DNA from: DASUCS01 sp041166745
Lineage (GTDB): Bacteria; Actinomycetota; Acidimicrobiia; Acidimicrobiales; JACDCH01
NCBI GenBank assembly: GCA_041166745.1
Contig: JBEEGH010000018.1
Span: 1 to 64,000 of the forward strand
DNA length: 64,000 nt
Direction of reading: 5' to 3'
In this document: in pieces, positions 34,828 through 43,576 of the stretch
Numbering within the stretch: position 1 is the stretch's first letter
How the letters are laid out: each line of letters begins with the position of its first letter
Notes under the pieces: model-generated
What the model was told of the DNA's origin: nothing
Seen by the model: the letters and a program-made list of their open reading frames with translations, nothing else
Databases searched by the model: none
Program-made: the position numbers and the translations under genes

Positions 34828-35775
34828 ATGCTGGTCATCCAACGACCGACCGTCGAAGCAATCGACGAGCAGGTAGGCAACCGTCAGCGGTTCGCCGTCA
34901 GCCCGCTCGAGCCCGGCTTCGGTCACACTCTCGGCAACTCCTTGCGGCGCACGCTGCTGTCGTCCATTCCGGGCGCGGGCGTCACGCAGGTTCGCTTCGA
35001 CGACTCGTTGCACGAGTTCACCACCATCAAGGGCGTCACTGAAGACGTCACCGACATCATCCTCAACCTGAAAGACCTCGTCCTTCAGGTCCACAGCGAC
35101 GAGCCCGTCACGTTGCGCCTCGATGCCAAGGGCACCGGGGCGAACACGGAGATCACGGCGGCAGACATCCAGCCGAACTCCGATGTCGACATCCTCAACG
35201 GCAACCTGCCGATCGCCACGCTGGCCGCCGGCGCCCGTCTTGCCATCGACATCACCGTCACGAAGGGACGTGGTTACGTCTCGGCCGATCGCAACAAGTC
35301 GACGGCGACGATCGGTGTGATCCCGGTCGATTCGATCTTCTCGCCGGTGCGTCGCGTCGCCTTCGAAGTCGAGCCCACCCGCGTCGAGCAAGACACCAAC
35401 TACGACCGGCTCGTTCTCGACATCGAGACCGACGGTTCGATCACGCCCCGGGAAGCACTGGCCTCGGCAGGTGCCACGCTCACGTCGCTGGTCGAGCTCG
35501 TGCGCGACATGAGCGACGAGCCGCAGGGCCTCGAGCTCGGCGAGGTCTCCACCGTCACCGCCGGTTCGCCCGATCTCGATCTCCCGATCGAGGATCTCGA
35601 CCTGTCCGAGCGTCCTCGCAACTGCCTCAAGCGAGCGCAGGTCAACACGATCGGCGAGCTGCTGCAAAAGACCGACGACGACCTTCTCGCCATCACCAAC
35701 TTCGGCCAGAAGTCACTCGACGAGGTGAAGGCCAAGCTCGACGAGCGCGGTCTTCAGCTCCGTGTGAAGGAGTAG
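34828..35775 (+). CDS. rpoA: RNA polymerase subunit alpha
   Basis: RpoA (315 aa) dimerises to nucleate RNA polymerase. The N-terminal domain has RFAVSPLEPGFGHTLGNSLR and RRTLLSSIPGAGVTQVRFDD. The C-terminal domain that contacts UP elements and activators has LDLSERPRNCLKRAQVNTIG and NFGQKSLDEVKAKLDERGL. ATG at 34828, with the weak site GAGGAAG before it. Normal length and position. Confidence 0.97.
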   Translation: MLVIQRPTVEAIDEQVGNRQRFAVSPLEPGFGHTLGNSLRRTLLSSIPGAGVTQVRFDDSLHEFTTIKGVTEDVTDIILNLKDLVLQVHSDEPVTLRLDAKGTGANTEITAADIQPNSDVDILNGNLPIATLAAGARLAIDITVTKGRGYVSADRNKSTATIGVIPVDSIFSPVRRVAFEVEPTRVEQDTNYDRLVLDIETDGSITPREALASAGATLTSLVELVRDMSDEPQGLELGEVSTVTAGSPDLDLPIEDLDLSERPRNCLKRAQVNTIGELLQKTDDDLLAITNFGQKSLDEVKAKLDERGLQLRVKE

Positions 35776-35782
35776 CGCAGCA

Positions 35783-36154
35783 ATGCAAGGTCGTCCGCGC
35801 AAGTCACGTCGCTTCGGCGGCGATGCCGCTCACCAGCGGCTGATGATGGCCAACCTCGTCGCGTCGTTGTTCGCGGCCGAGGCCATCGTCACCACAGAGG
35901 CGAAGGCGAAGGCGCTGCGGCCGGTGGCCGAGAAGGTCATCACCAAGGCCAAGCGAGCCGGCGCCAACCCCGAGTCGAAGGTGCACCAGATTCGTCTCGT
36001 GCAGTCGTACCTCGGCGATCGCGAGATGACCGCCAAGCTCTTCGACGACATCGGGCCGCGATACGCCGACCGCAACGGTGGCTACACCCGCATCCTCAAG
36101 CTCGGTCCCCGCAACGGCGACAACGCGCCCATGGCCAGGATCGAACTCGTCTAA
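35783..36154 (+). CDS. rplQ: 50S ribosomal protein L17
   Basis: L17 (123 aa) lies near the exit tunnel. MQGRPRKSRRFGGDAAHQRL and TTEAKAKALRPVAEKVITKA are typical. It closes the alpha operon. It converges with the Hsp70-like gene, only 27 bp away, and no clear terminator is seen between them. Confidence 0.96.
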   Translation: MQGRPRKSRRFGGDAAHQRLMMANLVASLFAAEAIVTTEAKAKALRPVAEKVITKAKRAGANPESKVHQIRLVQSYLGDREMTAKLFDDIGPRYADRNGGYTRILKLGPRNGDNAPMARIELV

Positions 36155-36181
36155 CTCGTCTGCGTCACACTCACACCGCAG

Positions 36182-38215
36182 CTATGCGTTGGGTTTCGTG
36201 ATCGTGATCGAGGCCCCTACGGTTCGCTGCGCCCCGGCCGTCGGGTCCTGGCTACAGACGGCGTCGGTCGTCGGGCTACAACCGGCTGAAACCAGCGTGC
36301 CCACTTTGAGTCCGTCGATCCAAAGTACGAAGTACACGTCGTAGGTGTGGCCCACGACATCCGGCACGATCACCGTCGGCTGGGCCTGGGCGCCGGTGCC
36401 CGCGCTCGTCTTCGCGCTGATCAACCAGCGCACGTGCGACTGCCCGCTCTCCGAGTTGGCGAGTTTGGGCGCGGCGACGTCGAGCGACGCGGAGGTGATG
36501 TTGCCGACGTTGTCGGTCACCGGCACCTCCGTGCCGTCGGCGAAGTGGTACACGTGCGTGATGGTGTAGCCGGTGATCGGCGAACCGCCGTTGGACGACG
36601 GCGCCGCCCACGACAGGTCGATGCGAACCGTGTCCGGATAGCCATCGCTGCCGTAACTGATCGCTCGAGGGTTCTGCACCTTGAAGCCCTGCGGTAGGCC
36701 TGGCGGAAACAACTGTGCGCTGCTCGTCGCGGCAACGGTGCCGACGTTGGACGAGGTCGGCTGACCGCCGCCGACCGGGTTACCGCCGCCGCCAGTCGGG
36801 AATCCGACGCCGCCGGTTGATGACCCTGCCGCGTCAGTTGCTCCCGAGGCGCTCTCGGACGCGCTCGCAGACGACGCGCTCGTCTCCGGCGGCGCGGATG
36901 ACCCCTCCGAGACGCTCCTCGTCGCCAGTTTCTGAGCCGGGTCGTCGCTTCGAGTCGCGAGCAGACCGACGATCAAGGCCAGTACCGCGGCTGCGGCTAT
37001 CACGCCGATGAGAGCCGCCCGTCGCCGCCGACGCGGCCGCTCTGCACCGTCGGCGGCGATCGGTTCGAGCTCTACGCCGGCGACGGGGGCCTCGACGATT
37101 GCAATCTCGCTCGTGACCGCAGCGAAGAGCTGGCCGATGTCGTCGGTCGCAGCCGCACCAGCAGCACGCGCCGCCCCCAGCGCGACCGAGTGCTTGGGAT
37201 GGGCATCGAGCGCGAGTGGCCGGCCCAACGCTCCGGAGAGGAGTTCCGCCACGAGCGGCGTGCGCGATGCACCGCCCACGAGCAGGATGCGATCGACGTC
37301 GGAGGCCGGCACCTGGGCCGTTTCGAGCACCTGGCTCAGGGTGCGAACGGTCGACTCGATTGCCGGCCTGATTCGTCGCTCGAGCTCCGCTCGATTGATT
37401 CGGATCGTGGTGAAGCCCGAAGGCAACGCGATGGGAATGACGGCTTCCGTTTCGGAAGACAGCGCTTCTTTGGCTTCTCGGCAGCGCTCCCGCAATGCCT
37501 CGACCGCGGCGAGAACGTCAGGGTCCTCGTCGTCCAGGTCGGTGAGCCGTTCGCCGAGCACCTCGGCGACGTGCGCGAAGACGACATCGTCGAAGTCCAT
37601 GCCCCCGACGTCCTCGAGGCCGGCCGGCTTGCCGAGCAACTCGAAGCCGGCATCGCCTCGACGCAACACGGTTGCATCGAAGGTGCCGCCACCGAGGTCG
37701 TACACCGCCACGATGCGGCCGAGCTCGATCCGGTCGGCAGCCGCATAGAAGATCGCCGCCGCCTCCGGCTCGGAGATGAAGGTGCGCTCGTCCAAGCCGG
37801 CCGCGGTGGCGGCCGCGTCGTACAGGTCGAGTTTGTACGCGCCCCAGGTTGCCGGATGGCAGATCGCGACCTGCTCGGGCGGCGCGCCTTCGATCTCCGC
37901 CGCCGCGTTCACGACGGACTTGATGAGCTCCGCCGTGAGCAGCTGTGCCGACCACTGCTCACCGCCGATGGTGACCGGCGTCGAATCACCGATGCGGCGC
38001 TTGAACCCGCGCGCAACACGGTCCGGCTCGGCGATCGCCCGGCGAGCGGCGGCGTCACCAACGAGCACTGTGCCGTCGGGACCGATGTAGACCACCGAGG
38101 GAATGACCGCGCGGTTGCCACCCAGCGACAGGATTTCCGCCCGACCGGCCCGGTGCAGGGCCGCGCCGACGTAGGTCGTGCCGAGATCTATTCCAAGCCT
38201 GTACCCGCCACCCAC
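36182..38215 (-). CDS. Membrane-anchored Hsp70-like protein with FN3 and PASTA-like domains
   Basis: A 677-aa protein. The N-terminal 375 residues form an Hsp70/actin-fold ATPase: phosphate-1 GIDLGTTYVGA, phosphate-2 YDLGGGTFDATVL (about 172-184) and adenosine motif LLVGGASRTP. The substrate-binding and lid domains of DnaK are missing. Instead there is one membrane helix (about 400-421), a Ser/Gly-rich stalk, a fibronectin III-like domain (about 515-605) and a PASTA-like domain (VIVPDVVGHTYDVYF to QDPTAGAQRTVGASITITK, about 615-676). PASTA domains usually sense peptidoglycan or lipid II. The GTG at 38215 is chosen because the ATPase fold begins there; longer starts would run to the divergent FKBP gene. 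Confidence 0.8.
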   Translation of the reverse strand: MGGGYRLGIDLGTTYVGAALHRAGRAEILSLGGNRAVIPSVVYIGPDGTVLVGDAAARRAIAEPDRVARGFKRRIGDSTPVTIGGEQWSAQLLTAELIKSVVNAAAEIEGAPPEQVAICHPATWGAYKLDLYDAAATAAGLDERTFISEPEAAAIFYAAADRIELGRIVAVYDLGGGTFDATVLRRGDAGFELLGKPAGLEDVGGMDFDDVVFAHVAEVLGERLTDLDDEDPDVLAAVEALRERCREAKEALSSETEAVIPIALPSGFTTIRINRAELERRIRPAIESTVRTLSQVLETAQVPASDVDRILLVGGASRTPLVAELLSGALGRPLALDAHPKHSVALGAARAAGAAATDDIGQLFAAVTSEIAIVEAPVAGVELEPIAADGAERPRRRRRAALIGVIAAAAVLALIVGLLATRSDDPAQKLATRSVSEGSSAPPETSASSASASESASGATDAAGSSTGGVGFPTGGGGNPVGGGQPTSSNVGTVAATSSAQLFPPGLPQGFKVQNPRAISYGSDGYPDTVRIDLSWAAPSSNGGSPITGYTITHVYHFADGTEVPVTDNVGNITSASLDVAAPKLANSESGQSHVRWLISAKTSAGTGAQAQPTVIVPDVVGHTYDVYFVLWIDGLKVGTLVSAGCSPTTDAVCSQDPTAGAQRTVGASITITKPNA

Positions 38216-38274
38216 CAAGGGCGAGGGTACTCGCCTCAGAATCGAGCGTCCGAAGGTGCGGATAACGTGCCCTG

Positions 38275-38655
38275 ATGTCCGAATCCGAGAAGCCAAGTGT
38301 GTTCGTCACGCCCGGCGAAGCTCCGCCTACGGAGCTCGTCACCGAAGATCTCGAGGTGGGGACCGGTGACGAAGCCGTGAGCGGCAAGGGCGTCGAGGTC
38401 CACTACGTCGGCGTGTCATGGCAGACACGCAAGCAATTCGACGCGTCGTGGGATCGTGGCGACACGTTTCGCTTCAACCTCGGCGGCGGCCAGGTCATCA
38501 AGGGCTGGGACCAGGGCGTCGCCGGTATGCGAGTCGGAGGTCGGAGGCGCATCACGATCCCGCCGAACCTTGCGTACGGAAAGCAAGGTGCCGGCGGCGC
38601 AATCGGTCCCAACGAGACGCTCGTCTTCGTGGTCGACTTACTGTCTGTCGGTTGA
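38275..38655 (+). CDS. FKBP-type peptidyl-prolyl isomerase
   Basis: A 126-aa cytosolic FKBP. VEVHYVGVSWQTRKQFDASW, FNLGGGQVIKGWDQGVAGMR and PPNLAYGKQGAGGAIGPNET carry the active-site aromatic residues. No signal peptide. ATG at 38275, divergent from the Hsp70-like gene with a 59-bp gap. Its TGA overlaps the truA TTG. Confidence 0.92.
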   Translation: MSESEKPSVFVTPGEAPPTELVTEDLEVGTGDEAVSGKGVEVHYVGVSWQTRKQFDASWDRGDTFRFNLGGGQVIKGWDQGVAGMRVGGRRRITIPPNLAYGKQGAGGAIGPNETLVFVVDLLSVG

Positions 38656-39419
38656 CGCTGTTCGATCCGTCCGAGAAGGTCCGCGTGCGCGCCACGGTGG
38701 CGTACGACGGCACCGACTACTCGGGGTTCGCCGTACAGGCCGGCGGTCAACGCACGATCGGTGGTGACCTGACCGACGCGATCTCGCGTGTGCTGGGGCA
38801 TCCGGTCGAGCTCACCTGTGCCGGTCGCACCGACTCAGGCGTACACGCATGGGGGCAAGTCATCTCCTTCGATGCCGACCACGGCAAGCTCGACGTCGAG
38901 GTCTTGCAGCGCTCGATCAACAAGCAACTGCGTCCGCAGATCGCTGTGCGATCGATCGAGTGCGCACCGAACGACTTCGACGCTCGGTTCTCCGCAAGGT
39001 CGCGCCTGTATCGCTACACGGTGCTCAACAGCGCGACCCCGTCGCCGTTCCTGGCCGGCACTGCGTGGTGGATCGATGCGCCGCTCGAGGTGAAGGCGAT
39101 GCGCCTGGCGTGCGATCCGCTCATCGGCGAGCACGACTTCTCGTCCTTCTGCCGGCGGCCCAACGACGACGCGTCGTTGACCCGCCGAGTGATCGACGCT
39201 CGCTGGGAGGAGCGCGACGACGGCCGGCTCGAGTTCTGGATCGAGGCGAACGCCTTCTGTCACCAGATGGTTCGCTCCATCGTCGGCACCCTCGTCGAGG
39301 TCGGGCTCGGCAAGAAACGCGCCGGCGATCTCACCGGCATCCTGCGGGCGGGCGACCGGGAAACCGCCGGCCAACTCGCCCCACCGCACGGACTGTGCCT
39401 CTGGGAAGTCCGCTACTGA
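38652..39419 (+). CDS. truA: tRNA pseudouridine(38-40) synthase
   Basis: TruA (255 aa) isomerises uridines 38-40 in the anticodon arm. The catalytic Asp lies in CAGRTDSGVHAWGQ, and EANAFCHQMVRSIVGTLVEV is diagnostic. The TTG at 38652 overlaps the FKBP stop (TTGA); an internal GTG (VRVRATVAYDGTD) is the alternative. truA after rplQ is the usual actinobacterial order, interrupted here by the Hsp70-like and FKBP genes. Confidence 0.93.
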   Translation: MTLFDPSEKVRVRATVAYDGTDYSGFAVQAGGQRTIGGDLTDAISRVLGHPVELTCAGRTDSGVHAWGQVISFDADHGKLDVEVLQRSINKQLRPQIAVRSIECAPNDFDARFSARSRLYRYTVLNSATPSPFLAGTAWWIDAPLEVKAMRLACDPLIGEHDFSSFCRRPNDDASLTRRVIDARWEERDDGRLEFWIEANAFCHQMVRSIVGTLVEVGLGKKRAGDLTGILRAGDRETAGQLAPPHGLCLWEVRY

Positions 39420-39427
39420 CGTTCTCC

Positions 39428-39462
39428 CGGTAGTAACCGCCGCGTGGCGGCGATTACTACCG
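39428..39462 (+). terminator. Hairpin after truA, probable terminator
   Basis: A 9-bp stem (39428-39436 / 39454-39462), one C-A mismatch and a further 6-bp stem (39438-39443 / 39447-39452) close on a GTG loop, nine bases after the truA stop. There is no T-run, as is common in high-GC actinobacteria. Confidence 0.6.
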
Positions 39463-39490
39463 CACAAACGATCGCAGTAGGGGTGGAATA

Positions 39491-39518
39491 GGTAACCTGG
39501 TGATGTAACCTGGTTACC
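39491..39518. promoter_or_regulatory. MarR-type operator overlapping a probable leaderless promoter
   Basis: GGTAACC (39491-39497) and GGTTACC (39512-39518) are inverted repeats, and GTAACCTGGT occurs twice in direct orientation (39492-39501, 39505-39514). TAACCT (39506-39511) would be a -10 placed 8 nt before the marR ATG at 39520, as in leaderless transcripts; no ribosome-binding site is visible. A repressor bound here would cover the -10. Confidence 0.7.
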
Positions 39519-39519
39519 G

Positions 39520-39960
39520 ATGAAGATCGAGACCATCGACCACACCGAATTGGCGACCAAGTTCCGGTTTGCGCTGCTGCCGCTCGTTCGTCAGCTCCGG
39601 CACCACAACATCGACCTCACCGCGTCGCAGGCGTCGGCACTGGTCACGATCTTCCGTGACGGGCCCTTGACTGTCGGCGACCTCGCCAAGGCCGAGCACG
39701 TCTCGTCGCCCATGATCACCAAGATCGCGAAGGGCCTCGAGGAGGAGGGGCTCGTGACACGAACGGTTGATCTCGTCGACAAGCGTGTGACGCAGCTCGC
39801 CATCACCAAGGAAGGCGAGCGCCGCCTCGAGCGCAGTCGCAGCCGGAAGAACGCGTGGCTGGCCCAGCAACTGCGCGGCTTGTCGGCTCAGGAGCTCGCG
39901 GCGCTCGAAGCGGTCATCCCCGTGCTCGAACGCATCACGCAGCGGGGTGCGGCTGAGTGA
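39520..39960 (+). CDS. MarR-family transcriptional regulator
   Basis: A 146-aa winged-helix protein. The HTH (LTVGDLAKAEHVSSPMITKI) and the wing with the conserved Asp-Lys-Arg (VDLVDKRVTQLAITKEG) are clear. It probably represses its own operon, including the MFS exporter downstream, through the palindrome just upstream, and releases on binding a small molecule. Its stop overlaps the exporter's GTG (GTGA). Confidence 0.9.
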   Translation: MKIETIDHTELATKFRFALLPLVRQLRHHNIDLTASQASALVTIFRDGPLTVGDLAKAEHVSSPMITKIAKGLEEEGLVTRTVDLVDKRVTQLAITKEGERRLERSRSRKNAWLAQQLRGLSAQELAALEAVIPVLERITQRGAAE

Positions 39961-41252
39961 CCCGCCTCAAGATCGCGACCGGCGAGACGTTCCGCTCGTT
40001 CCACAGTCGCAATTTTCGTGTCTTCTTCCTCGGTCAGGCGATCAGCCAGGCCGGCACCTGGCTGCAGTTCATCGCGCAAGCCCTGCTCGTGCTGCGCCTC
40101 ACCGACTCCGGCGTCGCGCTCGGCATCGTCACCGCGTGTCAGTTCCTTCCCGTACTCATCTTCGGCGCTTGGGCCGGCGTGATCTCGGATCGCACCGACA
40201 AGCGCAAGCTGATGCTGGTCACGCAGTCGTTCATGATGGTCTTCGCCTTTGCCCTCGGTGTGCTCGTACTCAGCGGACACGAGACCGTGTACTGGGTGTA
40301 TCTCCTCGCCGGCCTCACTGGCGTCGCCAACGCGTTCGACAACCCGTCGCGCCGCGTGATGATCACCGAGCTCGTCGGCGAGCAAGACATGGCCAACGCC
40401 GTGAGCCTCAACAGCGCGCTGATCACCGGCTCGCGGGTGATCGGTCCCGCCCTCGCGGCGTGGCTCATCCAAGGCGTCGGTATCGGCTGGTGCTTCGTCG
40501 CCAACTCTGCTTCCTTCGTCGCCGTGTTGATCGCGCTGACGATGATCGACCCGAACGAGCTACAGCTGACGGAGCGGGTCGCCAAACAGAAGGGACAGAT
40601 CCGCGCCGGCTTCAGCTACGTGTGGACGAATCCCGAGCTCCGCCTGGCCATGGTCTTGATGGGCGTGGTGGCCACGCTGTCGTTCAACTGGAATGTGCTG
40701 CTTCCGCTGCTCGCCGTCCACACGTTCCACGGCACCACCAGCACGTACGCCTTCATCACGACGATCTTCAGCGTCGGTTCGCTCACGGGCTCCTTGTGGA
40801 TCGCTCGGCGCCAGACCATGACGACGCGGTTCCTCGCGAGGACCAGCGTCGCCTTCGGGATCGGCACGGCGCTGATCGCCATCTCGCCGAACCCCTTCAC
40901 CGCCGCGATCGCGGCGGCCTTCACGGGCGCCACGGGCATCGCCTTCCTGTCGGCAACGATGACCACGCTCCAGTTGGGATCGATCCCGGCGATGCGAGGG
41001 CGGGTCATGGCGCTGTACTCGATCCTCTTCCTCGGGTCGACGCCCATCGGTGGGCCACTCTCAGGATGGATGGCCGAGCAGCTGGGAACCCGGTGGGCGC
41101 TGATGATGGGGGCGGTTGCCGCGGTCGTCAGCGGTATCGGAGGCCTCATCGCCCTGCAGCGTCGGGACATCAGCGCCCCGGAGCGCTTGCTGCACCTCGA
41201 CACTCCTAGCTCCCCGGCCGTCCGCTCGATCGTGAGTGTGGCTGGTCGCTGA
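39957..41252 (+). CDS. MFS exporter (MFS_3/EntS-like)
   Basis: A 431-aa twelve-helix major facilitator protein. The loop 2-3 motif A appears as GAWAGVISDRTDKRKLMLV. The N-terminal FRSFHSRNFRVFFLGQAISQ is typical of the EntS/MFS_3 group, which exports siderophores and drugs. GTG at 39957 overlaps the marR stop. Co-transcription with a MarR regulator points to inducible efflux. The substrate is unknown. Confidence 0.85.
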   Translation: MTRLKIATGETFRSFHSRNFRVFFLGQAISQAGTWLQFIAQALLVLRLTDSGVALGIVTACQFLPVLIFGAWAGVISDRTDKRKLMLVTQSFMMVFAFALGVLVLSGHETVYWVYLLAGLTGVANAFDNPSRRVMITELVGEQDMANAVSLNSALITGSRVIGPALAAWLIQGVGIGWCFVANSASFVAVLIALTMIDPNELQLTERVAKQKGQIRAGFSYVWTNPELRLAMVLMGVVATLSFNWNVLLPLLAVHTFHGTTSTYAFITTIFSVGSLTGSLWIARRQTMTTRFLARTSVAFGIGTALIAISPNPFTAAIAAAFTGATGIAFLSATMTTLQLGSIPAMRGRVMALYSILFLGSTPIGGPLSGWMAEQLGTRWALMMGAVAAVVSGIGGLIALQRRDISAPERLLHLDTPSSPAVRSIVSVAGR

Positions 41253-41284
41253 CGGCGCTTCCCTCGCCGCGAATGCTCAGGCAC

Positions 41285-41314
41285 TTGCTGACATACGGGG
41301 GTGCCTCGTAGCAT
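41285..41314 (+). promoter_or_regulatory. Promoter of the rplM-rpsI operon
   Basis: TTGCTG (41285-41290), 18-bp spacer, TAGCAT (41309-41314), 35 bp before the rplM GTG. The 97-bp region holds no gene. Confidence 0.6.
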
Positions 41315-41349
41315 CTTCCGTCCCCCTGGATTGCAAGAGGAAGCTCCGC

Positions 41350-41796
41350 GTGCCCACGTTCACCCCGAAACCAGCCGACATCACCCGTGCCTGGCACGTC
41401 GTCGATGCCGAGGGCCTGGTGCTCGGTCGCGTCGCGACCGAAGTAGCCAGCATTCTGCGGGGCAAGCACAAGCCGATCTACGCCCCTCATTGCGACACCG
41501 GCGACCACGTGATCATCGTGAACGCCGACAAGATCGTGCTCACCGCGGGCAAGGCCGAGAAGAAGCTCGTCTACCGCCACTCCGGTTACCCCGGTGGCCT
41601 GCGGACCCGCACCTACGCGAACCTGCTCGAGGCCAAGCCGACCGACGCGGTGCGCAAGTCCGTGCGCGGCATGTTGCCGAAGAACCGCCTCGGTCGCCAG
41701 ATGCTGAAGAAGCTGAAGGTGTACACGGGGCCCAATCATCCGCACTCCGCGCAGAACCCCCAACCGCTCGCCATCGAGCACGCCCGCCGTACTTGA
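41350..41796 (+). CDS. rplM: 50S ribosomal protein L13
   Basis: L13 (148 aa) is an early-assembly protein. WHVVDAEGLVLGRVATEVAS, GKHKPIYAPHCDTGDHVIIV and VRGMLPKNRLGRQMLKKLKV are diagnostic. The GTG at 41350 gives VPTFTPKPADITRAW, a standard beginning; AGAGGAAG lies upstream. Confidence 0.97.
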   Translation: MPTFTPKPADITRAWHVVDAEGLVLGRVATEVASILRGKHKPIYAPHCDTGDHVIIVNADKIVLTAGKAEKKLVYRHSGYPGGLRTRTYANLLEAKPTDAVRKSVRGMLPKNRLGRQMLKKLKVYTGPNHPHSAQNPQPLAIEHARRT

Positions 41797-41810
41797 GGAT
41801 GTGACTGACC

Positions 41811-42227
41811 TTGCCGAAGCCTCCCGCCACCGTGAAGAACGCCCCGCTGGTGCTCACCACCGGTCGCCGAAAGGGTGCTGTCGCGCGCGTGTGGTTCCGT
41901 CCCGGTAACGGCACGATCACGATCAACGGCCGCGAGCTCACCGACTACTTCCCCAACCCGACCCATCGCCAACTGCTCGCAGAGCCACTGCGCGTGTGCG
42001 AGACCGTCGACGTGTACGACGTCCACGCCACGATCAGCGGCGGTGGCACCACCGGCCAGGCCGGAGCGCTGCGCCTCGGTATCGCCCGTGCGCTCGTGGA
42101 GCTCGACGAGGAGATGAGGCCGACGCTCAAGAAGTCGGGCTTCCTCACTCGTGATGCCCGCGAGAAGGAATCGAAGAAGTACGGCCTGAAGAAGGCCAGG
42201 AAGGCCCCGCAGTACTCAAAGCGTTGA
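41811..42227 (+). CDS. rpsI: 30S ribosomal protein S9
   Basis: S9 (138 aa) reaches the P-site tRNA with its C-terminal tail. [20 protein letters not shown] and [20 protein letters not shown] are diagnostic, and the end [12 protein letters not shown] is exact for the family. TTG start at 41811. The stop overlaps the glmM TTG (TTGA). Confidence 0.97.
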   Translation: MPKPPATVKNAPLVLTTGRRKGAVARVWFRPGNGTITINGRELTDYFPNPTHRQLLAEPLRVCETVDVYDVHATISGGGTTGQAGALRLGIARALVELDEEMRPTLKKSGFLTRDAREKESKKYGLKKARKAPQYSKR

Positions 42228-43567
42228 CACTTCGCTTTGGTACGGATGGCGTTCGGGGAGTCGCCAACCTCGATCTGACGCCTGAACTCGTGGTCGCACT
42301 CGGCCGAGCGGCGGCGCGCGTGCTGAAGAGCGATCACTTCGTCATCGGACGCGACACCCGGATCTCCGGTCCGTTGCTCGAAGCCGCGCTTGCATCAGGT
42401 CTGGCGGGCGAGGGTGCGAGCGTGCACACGCTCGGCGTCGTGCCCACTCCGGTGGTGGCCTGGACGGCCGCGCACGAGGGTGTCGCCGGAGCGATGATCT
42501 CGGCGTCGCACAACCGGTATCCCGACAATGGCATCAAGCTGTTCACGAACGAGGGCCGCAAACTCCGCGACGACGTCGAAGCGGTACTCGAGCTCGAGCT
42601 CGACGCTCTCGTGCACGGGGGCCACGACGCGACAACGGCACCGACGGGCGACGCTGTGGGGACGATCAGCGCGTCGCCCGAGCATCTTCTCGGTTACGCC
42701 GATTCCGTGGTCGAGTCGATCGACGGTCGTGACCTGTCTGGATTGAAGATCGTGATCGACTGCGCCAACGGTTCGGCGGCCACCATCGCCCCTCACGTGC
42801 TACGCCGCCTCGGCGCCGACGTCATTGTGATCCATGCCGATCCGAACGGCACGAACATCAACGAGGGCTGCGGCTCCACGCACCCCGACGACCTCCAGCA
42901 GGCGGTGCTCGATCTCCGGGCCGATGCCGGCCTCGCGTTCGATGGAGATGCCGACCGGGTACTGGCCGTCGACGGTGACGGTTCACTGGTCGACGGTGAT
43001 CAGATCATCGCGGTGTGCGCGCTCGACCTGCACGAGCGCGGTCAACTGCGCAACGACACGGTGGTTGTCACGGTGATGACCAACCTCGGCTTTCGTCGAG
43101 CGATGACCGCGCGAGGCGTACACGTCGAGGAGACAGCCGTCGGTGACCGTTTCGTGCTCGACGCGCTCGAAGCCGGGAACCATTCGATCGGCGGTGAGCA
43201 GTCGGGCCACGTGATCTTTCCCGACTTGGCGACCACAGGCGACGGTTTGCTCACCGGCGTCCAGCTGCTCGATGTGGTGGCCCGCACCGGCCGTCCCCTG
43301 AGCGAGCTCGCGACCGTGATGGCGAGGTTCCCTCAGGTGCTGCGCAACGTTCGTATTGGTGCTGGGTCGAGCGTCGCCGAGCTCGACGTCCGCCTCGCCG
43401 ACGACCTTTCGGCGGCACGAGCCACGCTCGGAGACGACGGGCGGATACTCATACGGCGCAGCGGCACCGAACCGCTGGTGCGGGTGATGGTCGAGGCGCA
43501 GACCACCGAGCAGGCCGAAGCAGTAGCCGATCGACTGGCCGCCGCCGTCTCTGCGGCCGCCTCGTAA
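42224..43567 (+). CDS. glmM: Phosphoglucosamine mutase
   Basis: GlmM (447 aa) converts glucosamine-6-P to glucosamine-1-P for UDP-GlcNAc synthesis. The start [13 protein letters not shown], the phosphoserine loop [19 protein letters not shown] and the metal loop [12 protein letters not shown] are canonical; [15 protein letters not shown] binds the sugar phosphate. The TTG at 42224 overlaps the rpsI stop. glmS starts 9 bp later. Confidence 0.96.
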   Translation: MTLRFGTDGVRGVANLDLTPELVVALGRAAARVLKSDHFVIGRDTRISGPLLEAALASGLAGEGASVHTLGVVPTPVVAWTAAHEGVAGAMISASHNRYPDNGIKLFTNEGRKLRDDVEAVLELELDALVHGGHDATTAPTGDAVGTISASPEHLLGYADSVVESIDGRDLSGLKIVIDCANGSAATIAPHVLRRLGADVIVIHADPNGTNINEGCGSTHPDDLQQAVLDLRADAGLAFDGDADRVLAVDGDGSLVDGDQIIAVCALDLHERGQLRNDTVVVTVMTNLGFRRAMTARGVHVEETAVGDRFVLDALEAGNHSIGGEQSGHVIFPDLATTGDGLLTGVQLLDVVARTGRPLSELATVMARFPQVLRNVRIGAGSSVAELDVRLADDLSAARATLGDDGRILIRRSGTEPLVRVMVEAQTTEQAEAVADRLAAAVSAAAS

Positions 43568-43576
43568 ACTGAAGCG

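Noticed and set aside
43568..43576. glmS ribozyme or riboswitch before glmS
   Set aside because: The gap between glmM and glmS is 9 bp, which leaves no room for a ribozyme.
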